Assembly (NCBI GenBank): GCA_963666755.2
Contig: CAXXGW010000009.1
Location: 1,488,001 to 1,552,000, forward strand
Source: CAXXOK01 sp963666755
GTDB taxonomy: Bacteria > Bacillota > Clostridia > Christensenellales > Aristaeellaceae
Reading direction: 5' to 3'
DNA length: 64,000 bases
Numbering within the stretch: the first letter of the stretch is position 1; each line of letters starts with the position of its first letter. This document shows, piece after piece, positions 24,419 to 34,178 of this stretch. Position numbers and translations under genes: made by a program. A model generated the notes under the pieces. That model had not been told where the DNA came from, did no database searches, and saw nothing but the letters and a program-made list of their open reading frames with translations.

Positions 24419-26586
24419 TCGTCGTTCTCCTCTTTCTCCCGGAGGGTTACTTTGTAGCGACAGGTCTCATTGGCACACAGGTGGATGCGCTCGCCCTTCT
24501 TGGTGCGTTTTTCGATCATATAGCTGCCGCATTGCGGGCATTTGTCCAGCACAGGCATCTCCCAGCTGACAAAATCGCAGTCGGGGTAACGCTCGCAGCC
24601 GTAAAACTTGCGGTTCTTGCGGCTGGTTTTCTCCATCAGGCGCGCGCCGCACTTGGGGCAGGGTGCTTCGATGTAGGTGATGATGGGCTTGGCGTTGCGG
24701 CAGGCGGGAAAGTTGGGGCAGGCCAGGAATTTGCCGAAGCGTCCCATTTTATAGACCATCATGGCGCCGCACTTGTCACAGCGCACATCGCTGACCTCGT
24801 CGCGCACCTCAATTTTCTCGATTTGGTCTTCCGCCACTTTGAGCATCTGCTCAAACGGCGGGTAAAAATCTTCCAGAATGCCGTGCCAATCGGCTTTGCC
24901 CTCTTCCACGTTATCCAGCTTGTCTTCCAGCGAGGCGGTAAACTCGCTGTCCACAATGGGGGCGAAATACTGCTGCATCATGGCGGTAACCATGCGCCCC
25001 AGTTCCGTTGGGAAGAGCCGTTTTTTCTCCCGGCTTACATAGCCGCGGCTCAGGATGGTCGTGATGGTGGGCGCATAGGTGCTGGGGCGGCCGATTCCCT
25101 TTTCTTCCAGCGTTTTTACGAGCGAAGCCTCGGTGTAGCGCGCGGGAGGCTGGGTAAAATGTTGCAGGGTCTGCACGCCGGTTACCGTAACCGGATCGCC
25201 TTCCCGCAGGTCGGGCATGGCGGTTTCCGGTGCTTCGGTTTCGTCGTCTTCGCTTTCGGTATACACGGCGCGGTAGCCGGAGAAGGTCATGTGCTCGCCA
25301 TAGTAGCGCAGCTCCACAATGCCTGCCCGCTGCTCCGCTGCAGTCGTGGCAGCAGTTTTGCCCTCCGCCGCGCCGAAGATATCCAGCGTAACGGTTTCAA
25401 ACACGGCAGGCTTCATCTGGCTGGCCATAAAGCGGGTATAGATGAGTTTATACAGGCTAAACTGCTCCCGCGTTAGGTGGCTTTTAACCGTGTCGGGCGA
25501 AAGTGCCACATCGGTGGGGCGGATGGCCTCATGCGCATCCTGCGCATTTTTCCGACCCTTGTATTCGTTGGGTTTGGCGGGGCAGTACACATCGCCGTAA
25601 ATCTCGCTGATTTGGCTGCGTACGGCCTCCACCGCCTCGGCGCTTACGCGCACGCTGTCGGTACGGATGTAGGTGACCAGACCGACCGTACCCTTGCCCA
25701 CATCCACGCCTTCGTACAGCTGCTGCACCACCTGCATGGTGCGCGCCGTAGAAAAATTGAGCTTGCGGCTGGCTTCCTGCTGCAGGCTGGAAGTGGTAAA
25801 CGGCGGCTGGGGGCGCTTGAGCTTGTCGCTGCGCTTGACCCCCGCCACGGCGAAACGGCTGCTCAGAATGCGCTCTTTGGCTGCCATAGCGGATTCCTCA
25901 TTGGAAATGACCGCCTTGCGCCCATCCAGCGCTGTCAGGCGGCATTGGAAAGCGATGCGCTTGCCCTTGGTGTTCTGGGCGCTGGAATCAGCCAGCACAT
26001 CCCAATATTCCTCGGGGATAAAATCCTCGATCTCCTGCTCGCGCTGCACCACAAGCTTTGTGGCTACGCTCTGCACGCGGCCCGCCGACAAGCCCTTCTT
26101 GACCTTAGCCCAAAGCAGCGGGCTGATTTTATAACCAACGAGCCGATCCAGCGCACGGCGCGCCTGCTGCGCATCCACCCGATCCATATCGACGGCACGC
26201 ACATGCTCGATCGCTTCTTTGACGGCTTTTTTCGTGATTTCGTGAAACTCAATCCGGCACGGCTTGGTGGGATCGATCCCCAAAAGCTGCGCCAGATGCC
26301 AGCTGATTGCCTCACCCTCGCGGTCAGGGTCGGTGGCGAGGTAGATTTTGGAGGCGCTTTTGGCTTCCTTTTTGATCTTGGCCAGAATGGCGCCGCGCCC
26401 GCGGATGGTGATGTACTTCATATCGAAGTGATGTGCCGGGTCTACCCCCAGCTGACTTTTAGGCAGATCGCGCACATGCCCCTGCGACGCCTCCACCTTG
26501 TACCCCTTGCCGAGAAATTTCTCAATGGTTTTAGCCTTGGCGGGCGATTCGACGATCACCAGCTTCGGATTGCTGCTTGTTGCCAC
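24415..26586 (-). CDS. topA: DNA topoisomerase I
   Basis: A 723-residue type IA topoisomerase that relaxes negative supercoils. It begins with the Toprim domain (KLVIVESPAKAKTIEKFLGK), has the SAGRVQSVATKLVV region and the active-site Tyr in GLVTYIRTDSVRVSAEAV, and ends with three zinc fingers (CDKCGAM..CPNFPAC, CPKCGAR..CERYPDC, CPQCGSY..CANETC). The GTG at 26586 is chosen because AAGGAGG lies six bases before it and the family starts here. It overlaps trmFO and follows dprA. Confidence 0.97.
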   Translation of the reverse strand: MATSSNPKLVIVESPAKAKTIEKFLGKGYKVEASQGHVRDLPKSQLGVDPAHHFDMKYITIRGRGAILAKIKKEAKSASKIYLATDPDREGEAISWHLAQLLGIDPTKPCRIEFHEITKKAVKEAIEHVRAVDMDRVDAQQARRALDRLVGYKISPLLWAKVKKGLSAGRVQSVATKLVVQREQEIEDFIPEEYWDVLADSSAQNTKGKRIAFQCRLTALDGRKAVISNEESAMAAKERILSSRFAVAGVKRSDKLKRPQPPFTTSSLQQEASRKLNFSTARTMQVVQQLYEGVDVGKGTVGLVTYIRTDSVRVSAEAVEAVRSQISEIYGDVYCPAKPNEYKGRKNAQDAHEAIRPTDVALSPDTVKSHLTREQFSLYKLIYTRFMASQMKPAVFETVTLDIFGAAEGKTAATTAAEQRAGIVELRYYGEHMTFSGYRAVYTESEDDETEAPETAMPDLREGDPVTVTGVQTLQHFTQPPARYTEASLVKTLEEKGIGRPSTYAPTITTILSRGYVSREKKRLFPTELGRMVTAMMQQYFAPIVDSEFTASLEDKLDNVEEGKADWHGILEDFYPPFEQMLKVAEDQIEKIEVRDEVSDVRCDKCGAMMVYKMGRFGKFLACPNFPACRNAKPIITYIEAPCPKCGARLMEKTSRKNRKFYGCERYPDCDFVSWEMPVLDKCPQCGSYMIEKRTKKGERIHLCANETCRYKVTLREKEENDE

Positions 26587-26599
26587 GGAAAGCCTCCTT

Positions 26600-27715
26600 C
26601 TACTCTGTGCGGGTCGTACGGATTGCAACGGCGAAAATATTGCCACTGTCCCGCCGTACCTGCCCCATGATTTCCATTACACTCAGTTCCGCCATCAGCG
26701 TTTCGGCCGTAAGCCCCGTCTGCTCGCAAAGGCTGTCCATGCCGGACGGCTCGCGCAGCAGCGCCTTGAGGATGGCGCGCTGTGTCGGATTCTCCCCCTC
26801 CGGCGGCAGGTCGCGCTTGGCGGCGGTCAAATCCTGCGCAGGTTCCAACCCGAGGTCCAGCAGGATGTCGGCTGCGCCCGTTACCAGACGCGCCCCTTCC
26901 CGGATGATCGCGTGCGGGCCTTCCGACACCGCCTGCCCCACGCAACCGGGCACCGCGAACACGTCGCGGCCCTGCTGCAAAGCGGTGGAGACGGTAATCA
27001 TGCCTCCGCTTTTCACCTTGCCTTCCACAAAGACAATCGCGTGGCACAGTCCGCTGATGACCCTGTTGCGGTGCGGAAAGTGGTACGTTTGCGGCGTAGC
27101 GTCCAGCGGATATTCGCTGACGATCGCGCCCAGGCCTTCCGCCATCGTCCGGTAAAGGCCGATGTTGTCCAGCGGATAGGGCACGTTTACGCCGCTGCCG
27201 AGCACCGCTACCGATGGGCCGCCCGCATCAATCGCCCCTTCATGGGCACTGCCGTCGATGCCCCGCGCCATCCCGCTGACCACGCTCAGCCCCGCCCCTG
27301 CCAGTCCGTAGGCGATGCTGCGCGCCATGTTGCGCCCGTACCCGCTGGGGTAGCGCGTGCCGACGACCGCAACCGACGGTCTGCTGAGCACGGACGGATC
27401 CCCCATTGTGTATAGCACGTAAGGCGGATCGTCGATGCACTTCAACAGCGGCGGGTAGCGATCGTCTTCCAGAAAAAGCGGCGTGACCTTCTTCTTTTCC
27501 AGACGCTCGCACAGGGCGTCCAGCGCCAGCTCGCTGTGGTAGCGGGTCAGGAAGCGGTTGGCTTCCGCGTTCGCGCTCAGCGCAACCCCGGCGGAAAAAT
27601 CCTCCCAGAGCGCCTGCGCGCTCCCCCGCTGTTCCAGCATGCGCTGCACGCGGTCGGCGGTAATCTCCGCGGCGGATAGCCAGAGCAAACGCCGCTGTTC
27701 CTGGGTAAAAAGCAT
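26600..27715 (-). CDS. dprA: DNA-processing protein DprA/Smf
   Basis: A 371-residue protein with the DprA Rossmann-like domain: VAVVGTRYPSGYGRNMARSI, VVSGMARGIDGSAHEGAI and SEYPLDATPQTYHFPHRNR. An N-terminal helix-hairpin-helix-like part and a C-terminal winged-helix (DSLCEQTGLTAETLMAELSV) complete it. DprA loads RecA onto incoming single-stranded DNA in transformation. It starts two bases after comM, with TTGGAGG overlapping the comM stop. Confidence 0.96.
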   Translation of the reverse strand: MLFTQEQRRLLWLSAAEITADRVQRMLEQRGSAQALWEDFSAGVALSANAEANRFLTRYHSELALDALCERLEKKKVTPLFLEDDRYPPLLKCIDDPPYVLYTMGDPSVLSRPSVAVVGTRYPSGYGRNMARSIAYGLAGAGLSVVSGMARGIDGSAHEGAIDAGGPSVAVLGSGVNVPYPLDNIGLYRTMAEGLGAIVSEYPLDATPQTYHFPHRNRVISGLCHAIVFVEGKVKSGGMITVSTALQQGRDVFAVPGCVGQAVSEGPHAIIREGARLVTGAADILLDLGLEPAQDLTAAKRDLPPEGENPTQRAILKALLREPSGMDSLCEQTGLTAETLMAELSVMEIMGQVRRDSGNIFAVAIRTTRTE

Positions 27716-27716
27716 G

Positions 27717-29249
27717 TTACCTCCAATACTGGCCGTCCAGATTGCGCAACTGGATGGCCTGCGCCACATCGGGCAATTCCAGCAGCTCGTGCCCGGCCAG
27801 ATCGGCCACGGTGCGCGCCACCTTGCGAATGCGCCCGTAGGCGCGCATGCTGATGTGGTACTGTTCCACCGCCCTGCGCAGCAGTGCCTGCGCCTCGCGC
27901 GTCAGCGCGCAGTGCGTTTCGACGCCCTCCTGCGGCAGATGGGCATTACAAAAGTAGGGCCGCCCCGCATAGCGGGCCAGTTGCCGCTCCCGCGCGGCCA
28001 GTACGCGCTTCTGCACGGTGCGCGAATCCTCCTGCGGCTCGCTCTGCTCAATCTCGTCCAACGTGACGGCGTCCATCTCCACCTGCATGTCGATGCGATC
28101 CAGCAGCGGGCCGCTGATACGGGCCAGATATCGCTGGATTTCATACGGTTTGCAGCGGCAGGGCGTGGTCTTGCTGCCATAGTTGCCGCACGGGCAGGGG
28201 TTCATGCCCGCCACCAGCATGCAGCGACTCTGGTAACGCGCCTGCCCGCTTACGCGGGTTACGTTCACATAGCCGTCCTCCAGCGGTTGGCGCAGGGCTT
28301 CCAGCGTCTGCCGCTGGTATTGCGGCAGCTCGTCCAGAAACAGCACCCCGTTGTGCGCCAGCGAAACCTCGCCTGGGTGCGCCTTGGCGCCGCCGCCGAT
28401 GATCGCGGGCAGCGAGGCGTTGTGGTGCGGCGATCGAAAAGGCCGCCGGGTCATCAGCCCGGCATCGCGGGGCAATTCCCCTGCCGCGGAATGAATGCAG
28501 GTGGTTTCCAGCGCCTCCGCATAGGAGAGCGGGGGCAGAATCCCCGGCAGGCACCGTGCCAGCATCGTTTTGCCGCTGCCGGGCGAGCCGACCATCAGCA
28601 GGTTGTGCCCACCGGCCGCGGCCACTTCCAACGCGCGTCGGGCAATCTTCTGGCCTTTGACAAAGCGTAAATCCTGCTCCGGGTTCTGGTCTTCCAGCAG
28701 GTGTTCATAAGGCACCTGCTCCTGCGGCGCAATACGTTGCGTGCCGCGCAGATGCGCCACCACAGCCTGCAGCGACTCTGCGGGGTAAATTTGCAGGTCG
28801 GCCAGACACTGCACTTCCCGCGCGTTGCCCTTGGGCAGCACCAGCGCCCGCACCCCGGCATCCCGCGCAGCCAGCGCCATGCTCAGCGCGCCGCGCACGG
28901 GCAGCAGTTCTCCGTGCAGGGTCAGTTCCCCCAACAGCAGTACCTGTGTCAAATCCGGGTACGCCTGCGGCTGCTGCGCCGCCAGCAGGGTGATGGCAAT
29001 CGCAAGCTCCAGACTGGTCCCTTCCTTGCGCACGTCCGCCGGGGCCAGGTTTACGGTCAGTTTCTTCATCGGCCAGGGAAAGCCGCTGTTTACAATCGCC
29101 GCGTGGATGCGGTCCCGGCTTTCTTTGACGGCCGCGCCGGGCAGGCCTACGATGTCAAAGCCCACCAGCCCGTTGCTCAGGCAGGCTTCCACCTCCACCA
29201 GAAAGCCGCCCACGCCTTCCAACCCTCCGGACAGGGCTCTGGCCAGCAA
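27717..29249 (-). CDS. comM: YifB/ComM-family Mg-chelatase-like AAA ATPase
   Basis: A 510-residue protein with an N-terminal Lon-protease-like domain (LVGFDIVGLPGAAVKESRDR), a Walker A site GSPGSGKTMLARCLPGILPP, Walker B GVLFLDELPQ and a C-terminal four-cysteine region (CPCGNYGSKTTPCRC). ComM is a hexameric helicase that helps branch migration during transformation. The TTG at 29249 follows a GGAAAGGCGGG stretch. It lies beside dprA, which supports a DNA-uptake role. Confidence 0.95.
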   Translation of the reverse strand: MLARALSGGLEGVGGFLVEVEACLSNGLVGFDIVGLPGAAVKESRDRIHAAIVNSGFPWPMKKLTVNLAPADVRKEGTSLELAIAITLLAAQQPQAYPDLTQVLLLGELTLHGELLPVRGALSMALAARDAGVRALVLPKGNAREVQCLADLQIYPAESLQAVVAHLRGTQRIAPQEQVPYEHLLEDQNPEQDLRFVKGQKIARRALEVAAAGGHNLLMVGSPGSGKTMLARCLPGILPPLSYAEALETTCIHSAAGELPRDAGLMTRRPFRSPHHNASLPAIIGGGAKAHPGEVSLAHNGVLFLDELPQYQRQTLEALRQPLEDGYVNVTRVSGQARYQSRCMLVAGMNPCPCGNYGSKTTPCRCKPYEIQRYLARISGPLLDRIDMQVEMDAVTLDEIEQSEPQEDSRTVQKRVLAARERQLARYAGRPYFCNAHLPQEGVETHCALTREAQALLRRAVEQYHISMRAYGRIRKVARTVADLAGHELLELPDVAQAIQLRNLDGQYWR

Positions 29250-29289
29250 CGCAATCCCGCCTTTCCATGAGCAGCTTTCCGCCGCCTGC

Positions 29290-32200
29290 CTAATAGTAGA
29301 TTTTTGGGAACCACTTCAGCCAGTCCAGCCATGCCGTGGGGGTGAGCAAGCCGGATGCGTAGGGGTAGAATATCGCAAAGAACCCCGCGACCAGCACCAC
29401 GTAAACCCCCATGGCCCAGTGCCTGCGCCGGGCATCCCCGATGCGCCCGAACAGCAGCCCCGTTGCCAGAATGATAAACGGCACGCTGGCAAAGTAATGG
29501 TACATGTACATTGAGCGCGGCACCAACACCCAAGGCAGGTACTGCGTCAGGAAACCCAGCGCCACGAGGGACAGCGTCAGATCGCCGTCGCCCTGTTTTA
29601 GTCGTAACCCACCGCGCAGCCCCATCGTTTTGCGCAGCCACAGGGCGAACACCGCCAGCATGCTCAGCGCGCCCACATAGAACAGGAGCGGATTGCCCAT
29701 GCACATAATGGTGCTGGCCCAGCCCGTCGGCTCGAACTTGTCCTGACAGAACCACATGGGTTTCAGGATCAGCGGCCATTGCCACCACGGGGAATAGAAC
29801 GGGTGATCCATGCCCAGCCCCGGTGTGCTTTGGTAATTGAACATGCCGATCTGTGCCTTCACGATCCGTTCCAGCGTTACGGGGCCGGAAGGCGAGAGGT
29901 ACGGAATGTAGCTCAGATAATAGATCCCTGCGGGAATGGCAATGAAAAACAGCACACAGAACAGGCACGTGGCCAGGATGCGCTTGAGCGTAAGCGCACG
30001 CGCCCACTGTACGCGCTGCTGCTGCCCGTGGGTGAGCGCGTCGGTCAAATCCACATCAAACGCCGTAAGCCCTGTGCGGAATTGCCGGTAGACCGCCATG
30101 CCAAACATGAACGCCAGCCCCACCGCCGCATAGAGGCCAATCCACTTGCTGGCGATGCCAAGCCCCATGAACAGCCCGCTCAGCAGAAGCGGAATCAGCG
30201 ACCGGAGGTAAACAGCTGTTAACACCCGCGACTTTGCGCCCTGTGGCAGCCCAGCGGGCACCGCGTAGGGGTCCGCCATCAGGTAACGCACCATGCAGAG
30301 CGTCGCCAGCAGGATAAAAAGCACCGGGAAGCTGTCGATGGTAGCGATGCGGGTTTGGGTAAAGTGCATTAAGTCCAGACTGAACAGGATCATGGCAAAC
30401 GCGGCGATATCCCGCCGTCGGGTCAGCTGCTTTGCCAGCAGGTAAAGCGCAGGCAGCATCAGCACCCCGGTGAGCGCGCCCATGAAACGCCAGCCGAAGG
30501 GCGTCATGCCGAACATGGCGATGCCGACGGACATGATTAGCTTGCCCAGTGGCGGATGCGTGGTTTCGTAAGGGGATTGGCCGTGCAGATGCTCATAGGC
30601 GGTGCGCGCGTGATAGATTTCGTCAAAATAGGTGCTGTTGAACCAACCCGGCTCGCCGTCCAGCGTGTCCTGCTCATCGATCAGGTTTGTGGGGGGCTTG
30701 CCGGTATCCAGCACATCCTTGGCGCCGGTATGCGCCACCAGCGAAACGGGGATGCGGTTGCCGTCCGTATCGCGCAAAAGGATTTCCCAGAGGTTCAGAC
30801 CCGCGTTGTCGGCATGGATACGCAGGTAGCGCCCGGTCAGCCAGAGGATGTTATCCGGATTGCTGTCGTCAAAGCGGACGCTGCCCGCCCCCTGATCTAC
30901 GCTGGTGATGGCGTAGTTCCAACGGTAGCAGAGGCCCTCGCGCATCTCACAGGGGTAGGCTTCCGACCAGGTTTGCCCGTCGTCGCTAACCGACACGGAG
31001 AAGTTGTTGTAGCTGACCCCTGCATAATACAGCAGTTTGAAGGTCTGCGCGCTGTCCAGTTCAAACGTGACCTGCTCGTTTGCGCTGGTGGCGACCCACG
31101 CGGTTTGCGGCGCCTTGAAGCTGCCCAGGTTGGTAAAGGTAAGCGCCGCGTAAAGCACCGCGGTCACGGCCATGATTGCGTAATCCTTGCCGGTCAGGCG
31201 CAGCCGCGCGTCCTTGGGGGCAAGCAGCGCATTCCGGTAGCAGGCGTTGGTGCGGGGCGCGCGCTTGGGGGCATGCTCTGCCTGCGGCGTTGCCCGCAGA
31301 CCGGAAAAGGCAATCCAGCCAGCATAGAGGAGAAGCAGCAGGTTTAGAATGCACAGCGCGTCGTTGAGCGCCAGCGTATCCAGATTCAGATGCCCCATCG
31401 AAGCGCCGAACAGGATGGCGTTATCCAGCACAATCGCGGTATTGAGGAAGGTTGTCACGGAAAGCCCCGTCGTGAGCCATAAAAGCCGCCGGTCGCCGGT
31501 GCGCACATAGGCCAGCGGCAGCAGCGCCAGCGCCGCAAACAGGTAACGCTCATGGATTTTCAGCCCCAGCACATACACGCCCACCAGCATGAGCGCCAGC
31601 ACAAACGGCAATGCGTTCGCATCCCGGTCGGCCAGCAGCAAAAGCATGGCGAACAGGTAGGCAAATACCATCCACACCGTACCGTACGTCAGGAACGTGC
31701 ATGGCTGCGTTGCCAGAATCAGGAACACCGCGCCGATGGCAAGGCAAAGGCCACCCAGCAGGGTCCTGCGATGCTGCGCGTCCATCGGGGTGCCGTGTTT
31801 GAGCGCCTGCAGGCTCGTTTTCCATACGGAGGGTTTGGGCTCCGTCGGTTGCTCCGTGCTTGCTTTCGGGAGCCAACGCGAGCGCTTGAGCCAGCCGAGC
31901 GCGGCGGCGCCCGTCAGCAGCAGCACAACGCCGGACAGCACCGGCACCCACCAGGCAAGGCGCGCGGCTTCGCCCCCGTTTATGCCGGTCAGGCTCGCCC
32001 AGTTGCCGCCAAGCAGGTACATGAGGTTGGCGGTGTTCAGCGACGCATAATCATACGAGGCCAGCGTTTTCTGGTAGAGCTTGAACAGCCACCACGGATC
32101 GCTCTGCCCCATGGAAAACGGAATAATGATCAGCGCCATGCAACCCAGCGCGATCAGGACCCCGGTCAGGAAGCCTTTGCGCTGGCTGCGGCGTTGTGCG

Positions 32201-33534
32201 GGATCGGCCGCCGCGTAGCGCAGCACCATCCACAATGCTCCCACCGGCCCAAACAGCAGCGCCTGCGGCTTTACCAGCACCGCCACCGCGTACAGCGGAA
32301 CGGTCGCGCGCCAGTCCGCTTCCATCGCGGTGATGGCGGTAAGCAGCAACAGCAGCGCAAGCACCGTATCTACCTGCCCCCAGGCGGCGCCATTCACCAG
32401 CGCGGCCGGGTTCAGGGCAAACAACAGCGCTACAAACACCGCGGTTTTCAGGGGCATGCGCTTACGCGCATAGCTGAACAGCAACAGGGCTACCGCCATA
32501 TCGCACAGCAGCGGGATGGATTTAATCAGCAGCCGCACTTCCGGCGAATCCGCATAGCCGACCGCGCGGATCAGCAGCCCCACCGGCCAGAGCAGCAGCA
32601 TGTACCCCGGCGGGTAATCGCAGAAGTAATCCGGCGCATAGAAGCCCCACGGCCCCTCGCCCGCCATGCGCAGGCTCCAGGCCGCAAAACAGTTCATATC
32701 CACGGTATAGCCGGGCACGGCCGCACCCAGATAAAGCCGGAGCCCGAATGACCCCAGCAACGCCAGTAAAAAGCCCAGCGTCCACAGGTTTTCAGAAGGT
32801 TTGGACAGGGGCGAGCCATCCAGCAGCGTGCGTTTGCCCAGCGCGACCAGCGCCGCAAACGCGACGGCCAGCGCCAGAAACAGCGGCACGCTCTGTTTGG
32901 GGGCACTCTGCGATGCGGCAGCTTCCGCAGCGGAAGCACCGTCGTTCACCTCATACCAGAGGGTCGCGGTTACTCCTTCGGGCAGCGTTTGCACTTCGGT
33001 TACGGATACATCGTCAAAATACGCGGTGCCCTGGCTTTCCGCCCCATAGCCGCCAATGCGCACACCTAGCTCAATCTCGGTCTGGTTTTCGCCGGTCTCG
33101 CCGTACCACTCGACGTACTGCCATTGCCCGTCCGTCTGGTAAACGCAGCGGGAGAACGCGTACAGCCCTTCCAGCGCAAAATTGGCGCCGTTGCCGGTAT
33201 CCGCCATATCCTCAACCAGGATGTAGCCCGCAACGCGGTACATGCGCTCCGGTCGGACGGTCACGGTGCACAGGTAGCGTGCATCGTTCAGGTTCGCGTT
33301 GGTGATTTTGGCACTGTACTGGCCGCTGTGGGCCTTTTCCTGCGTGATGGTGAAGCGGGTATACCCCTCCTGCGTGCGATAGGCGCTGGTATACCAGCCG
33401 TCTGCCTCGCCGTTTGCGCTTACCTGCTCAAACCCGCCGTTCGCCAGCAGGTTCTTTTCCTCCGCGAGGGCAGGCAGCATCCAAAAGCTCACAAGCAGTA
33501 CCAACACGGTCAAAAAAGCCAGGCGTTTCCTCAT
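29290..33534 (-). CDS. Giant membrane protein: carbohydrate-binding domain, Gpi18-like GT-C and PMT-type GT-C fused
   Basis: A 1414-residue protein. It starts with a signal peptide (MRKRLAFLTVLVLLVSFWML) and a beta-rich carbohydrate-binding-like domain (residues ~25-185, NLLANGGFEQVS). Residues ~235-740 form a first GT-C glycosyltransferase of Gpi18-like type (TVDMNCFAAWSLRM, CDYPPGYMLLLWP, NGAAWGQVDTVLALLLL). A second soluble insert at ~800-920 resembles an F5/8 C-type domain (VSVSDDGQTWSEAYP, GRYLRIHADNAGLNLWEIL). Residues ~960-1400 form a second GT-C of the protein O-mannosyltransferase type with the catalytic pair in FDEIYHARTAYEHL and THPPLGKLIMS. Such enzymes transfer sugars from polyprenyl-phosphate donors outside the membrane. 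The start overlaps rnhB by four bases. Confidence 0.85.
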   Translation of the reverse strand: MRKRLAFLTVLVLLVSFWMLPALAEEKNLLANGGFEQVSANGEADGWYTSAYRTQEGYTRFTITQEKAHSGQYSAKITNANLNDARYLCTVTVRPERMYRVAGYILVEDMADTGNGANFALEGLYAFSRCVYQTDGQWQYVEWYGETGENQTEIELGVRIGGYGAESQGTAYFDDVSVTEVQTLPEGVTATLWYEVNDGASAAEAAASQSAPKQSVPLFLALAVAFAALVALGKRTLLDGSPLSKPSENLWTLGFLLALLGSFGLRLYLGAAVPGYTVDMNCFAAWSLRMAGEGPWGFYAPDYFCDYPPGYMLLLWPVGLLIRAVGYADSPEVRLLIKSIPLLCDMAVALLLFSYARKRMPLKTAVFVALLFALNPAALVNGAAWGQVDTVLALLLLLTAITAMEADWRATVPLYAVAVLVKPQALLFGPVGALWMVLRYAAADPAQRRSQRKGFLTGVLIALGCMALIIIPFSMGQSDPWWLFKLYQKTLASYDYASLNTANLMYLLGGNWASLTGINGGEAARLAWWVPVLSGVVLLLTGAAALGWLKRSRWLPKASTEQPTEPKPSVWKTSLQALKHGTPMDAQHRRTLLGGLCLAIGAVFLILATQPCTFLTYGTVWMVFAYLFAMLLLLADRDANALPFVLALMLVGVYVLGLKIHERYLFAALALLPLAYVRTGDRRLLWLTTGLSVTTFLNTAIVLDNAILFGASMGHLNLDTLALNDALCILNLLLLLYAGWIAFSGLRATPQAEHAPKRAPRTNACYRNALLAPKDARLRLTGKDYAIMAVTAVLYAALTFTNLGSFKAPQTAWVATSANEQVTFELDSAQTFKLLYYAGVSYNNFSVSVSDDGQTWSEAYPCEMREGLCYRWNYAITSVDQGAGSVRFDDSNPDNILWLTGRYLRIHADNAGLNLWEILLRDTDGNRIPVSLVAHTGAKDVLDTGKPPTNLIDEQDTLDGEPGWFNSTYFDEIYHARTAYEHLHGQSPYETTHPPLGKLIMSVGIAMFGMTPFGWRFMGALTGVLMLPALYLLAKQLTRRRDIAAFAMILFSLDLMHFTQTRIATIDSFPVLFILLATLCMVRYLMADPYAVPAGLPQGAKSRVLTAVYLRSLIPLLLSGLFMGLGIASKWIGLYAAVGLAFMFGMAVYRQFRTGLTAFDVDLTDALTHGQQQRVQWARALTLKRILATCLFCVLFFIAIPAGIYYLSYIPYLSPSGPVTLERIVKAQIGMFNYQSTPGLGMDHPFYSPWWQWPLILKPMWFCQDKFEPTGWASTIMCMGNPLLFYVGALSMLAVFALWLRKTMGLRGGLRLKQGDGDLTLSLVALGFLTQYLPWVLVPRSMYMYHYFASVPFIILATGLLFGRIGDARRRHWAMGVYVVLVAGFFAIFYPYASGLLTPTAWLDWLKWFPKIYY

Positions 33535-34178
33535 TGTTTACCCCACCCTGCGTCTGCAATCCATTTCCCGATAAAGGTACGGCGGTGTTCAGGGCACGGC
33601 CCCTGCCGCCGTATGGCTTCGATATGCTCCGCCGTGCCGTAGCCCATGTTGCGCTCCAGCCCATAACCGGGATAGCGTGCCGAAAGCGCAACCATCTGGC
33701 GGTCGCGCGTCACTTTGGCCACAATGCTGGCCGCCGCGATGGAGTAGCTGAGCGCGTCCCCGTGAAGGATTGCCTCGGTGGTAAACGGAAGGCCCAGCCC
33801 CGCCACGGCATCCACAAGGCAAAGGGTGGCGGGCGCGGTTTGTGCGGCGCGTCGCATGGCCAGTTTGGTCGCCTGCAGGATGTTCAGCGTATCAATTTCC
33901 TGCGCCGAGGCTTCGCCAATGCCTGCAAACAGCGCAATCTCCAAAATGCGGTCATACAATGCTTCCCGGCGGGCCGGGGTCAGCTTCTTGCTGTCGTCCA
34001 CGCCGGGCAGCACCGGTTCCGGCGGCAGAATCACGCAGGCCGTAACCACCGGCCCCAGCAGCGGCCCGCGCCCCACCTCATCCATCCCGGCCAGCGAGCA
34101 GCCGAACCCGGGATAGGCGCGGTCATATGCCTGCAAAGCGAGCGACTTGTCCAGCCGTTTCTGCTCAAGCTTGTTCAT
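33531..34178 (-). CDS. rnhB: Ribonuclease HII
   Basis: A 215-residue nuclease that removes ribonucleotides from DNA. Visible are GMDEVGRGPLLGPVVTACVI with the first catalytic Asp-Glu, VDDSKKLTPARRE, and SIAAASIVAKVTRDRQM; the carboxylates are complete. The ATG at 34178 lies inside the rbgA 3' end (14-base overlap). The frame stays open far upstream, but those codons are antisense to nothing useful and lack a ribosome binding site. Its stop overlaps the giant glycosyltransferase start. Confidence 0.97.
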   Translation of the reverse strand: MNKLEQKRLDKSLALQAYDRAYPGFGCSLAGMDEVGRGPLLGPVVTACVILPPEPVLPGVDDSKKLTPARREALYDRILEIALFAGIGEASAQEIDTLNILQATKLAMRRAAQTAPATLCLVDAVAGLGLPFTTEAILHGDALSYSIAAASIVAKVTRDRQMVALSARYPGYGLERNMGYGTAEHIEAIRRQGPCPEHRRTFIGKWIADAGWGKQ

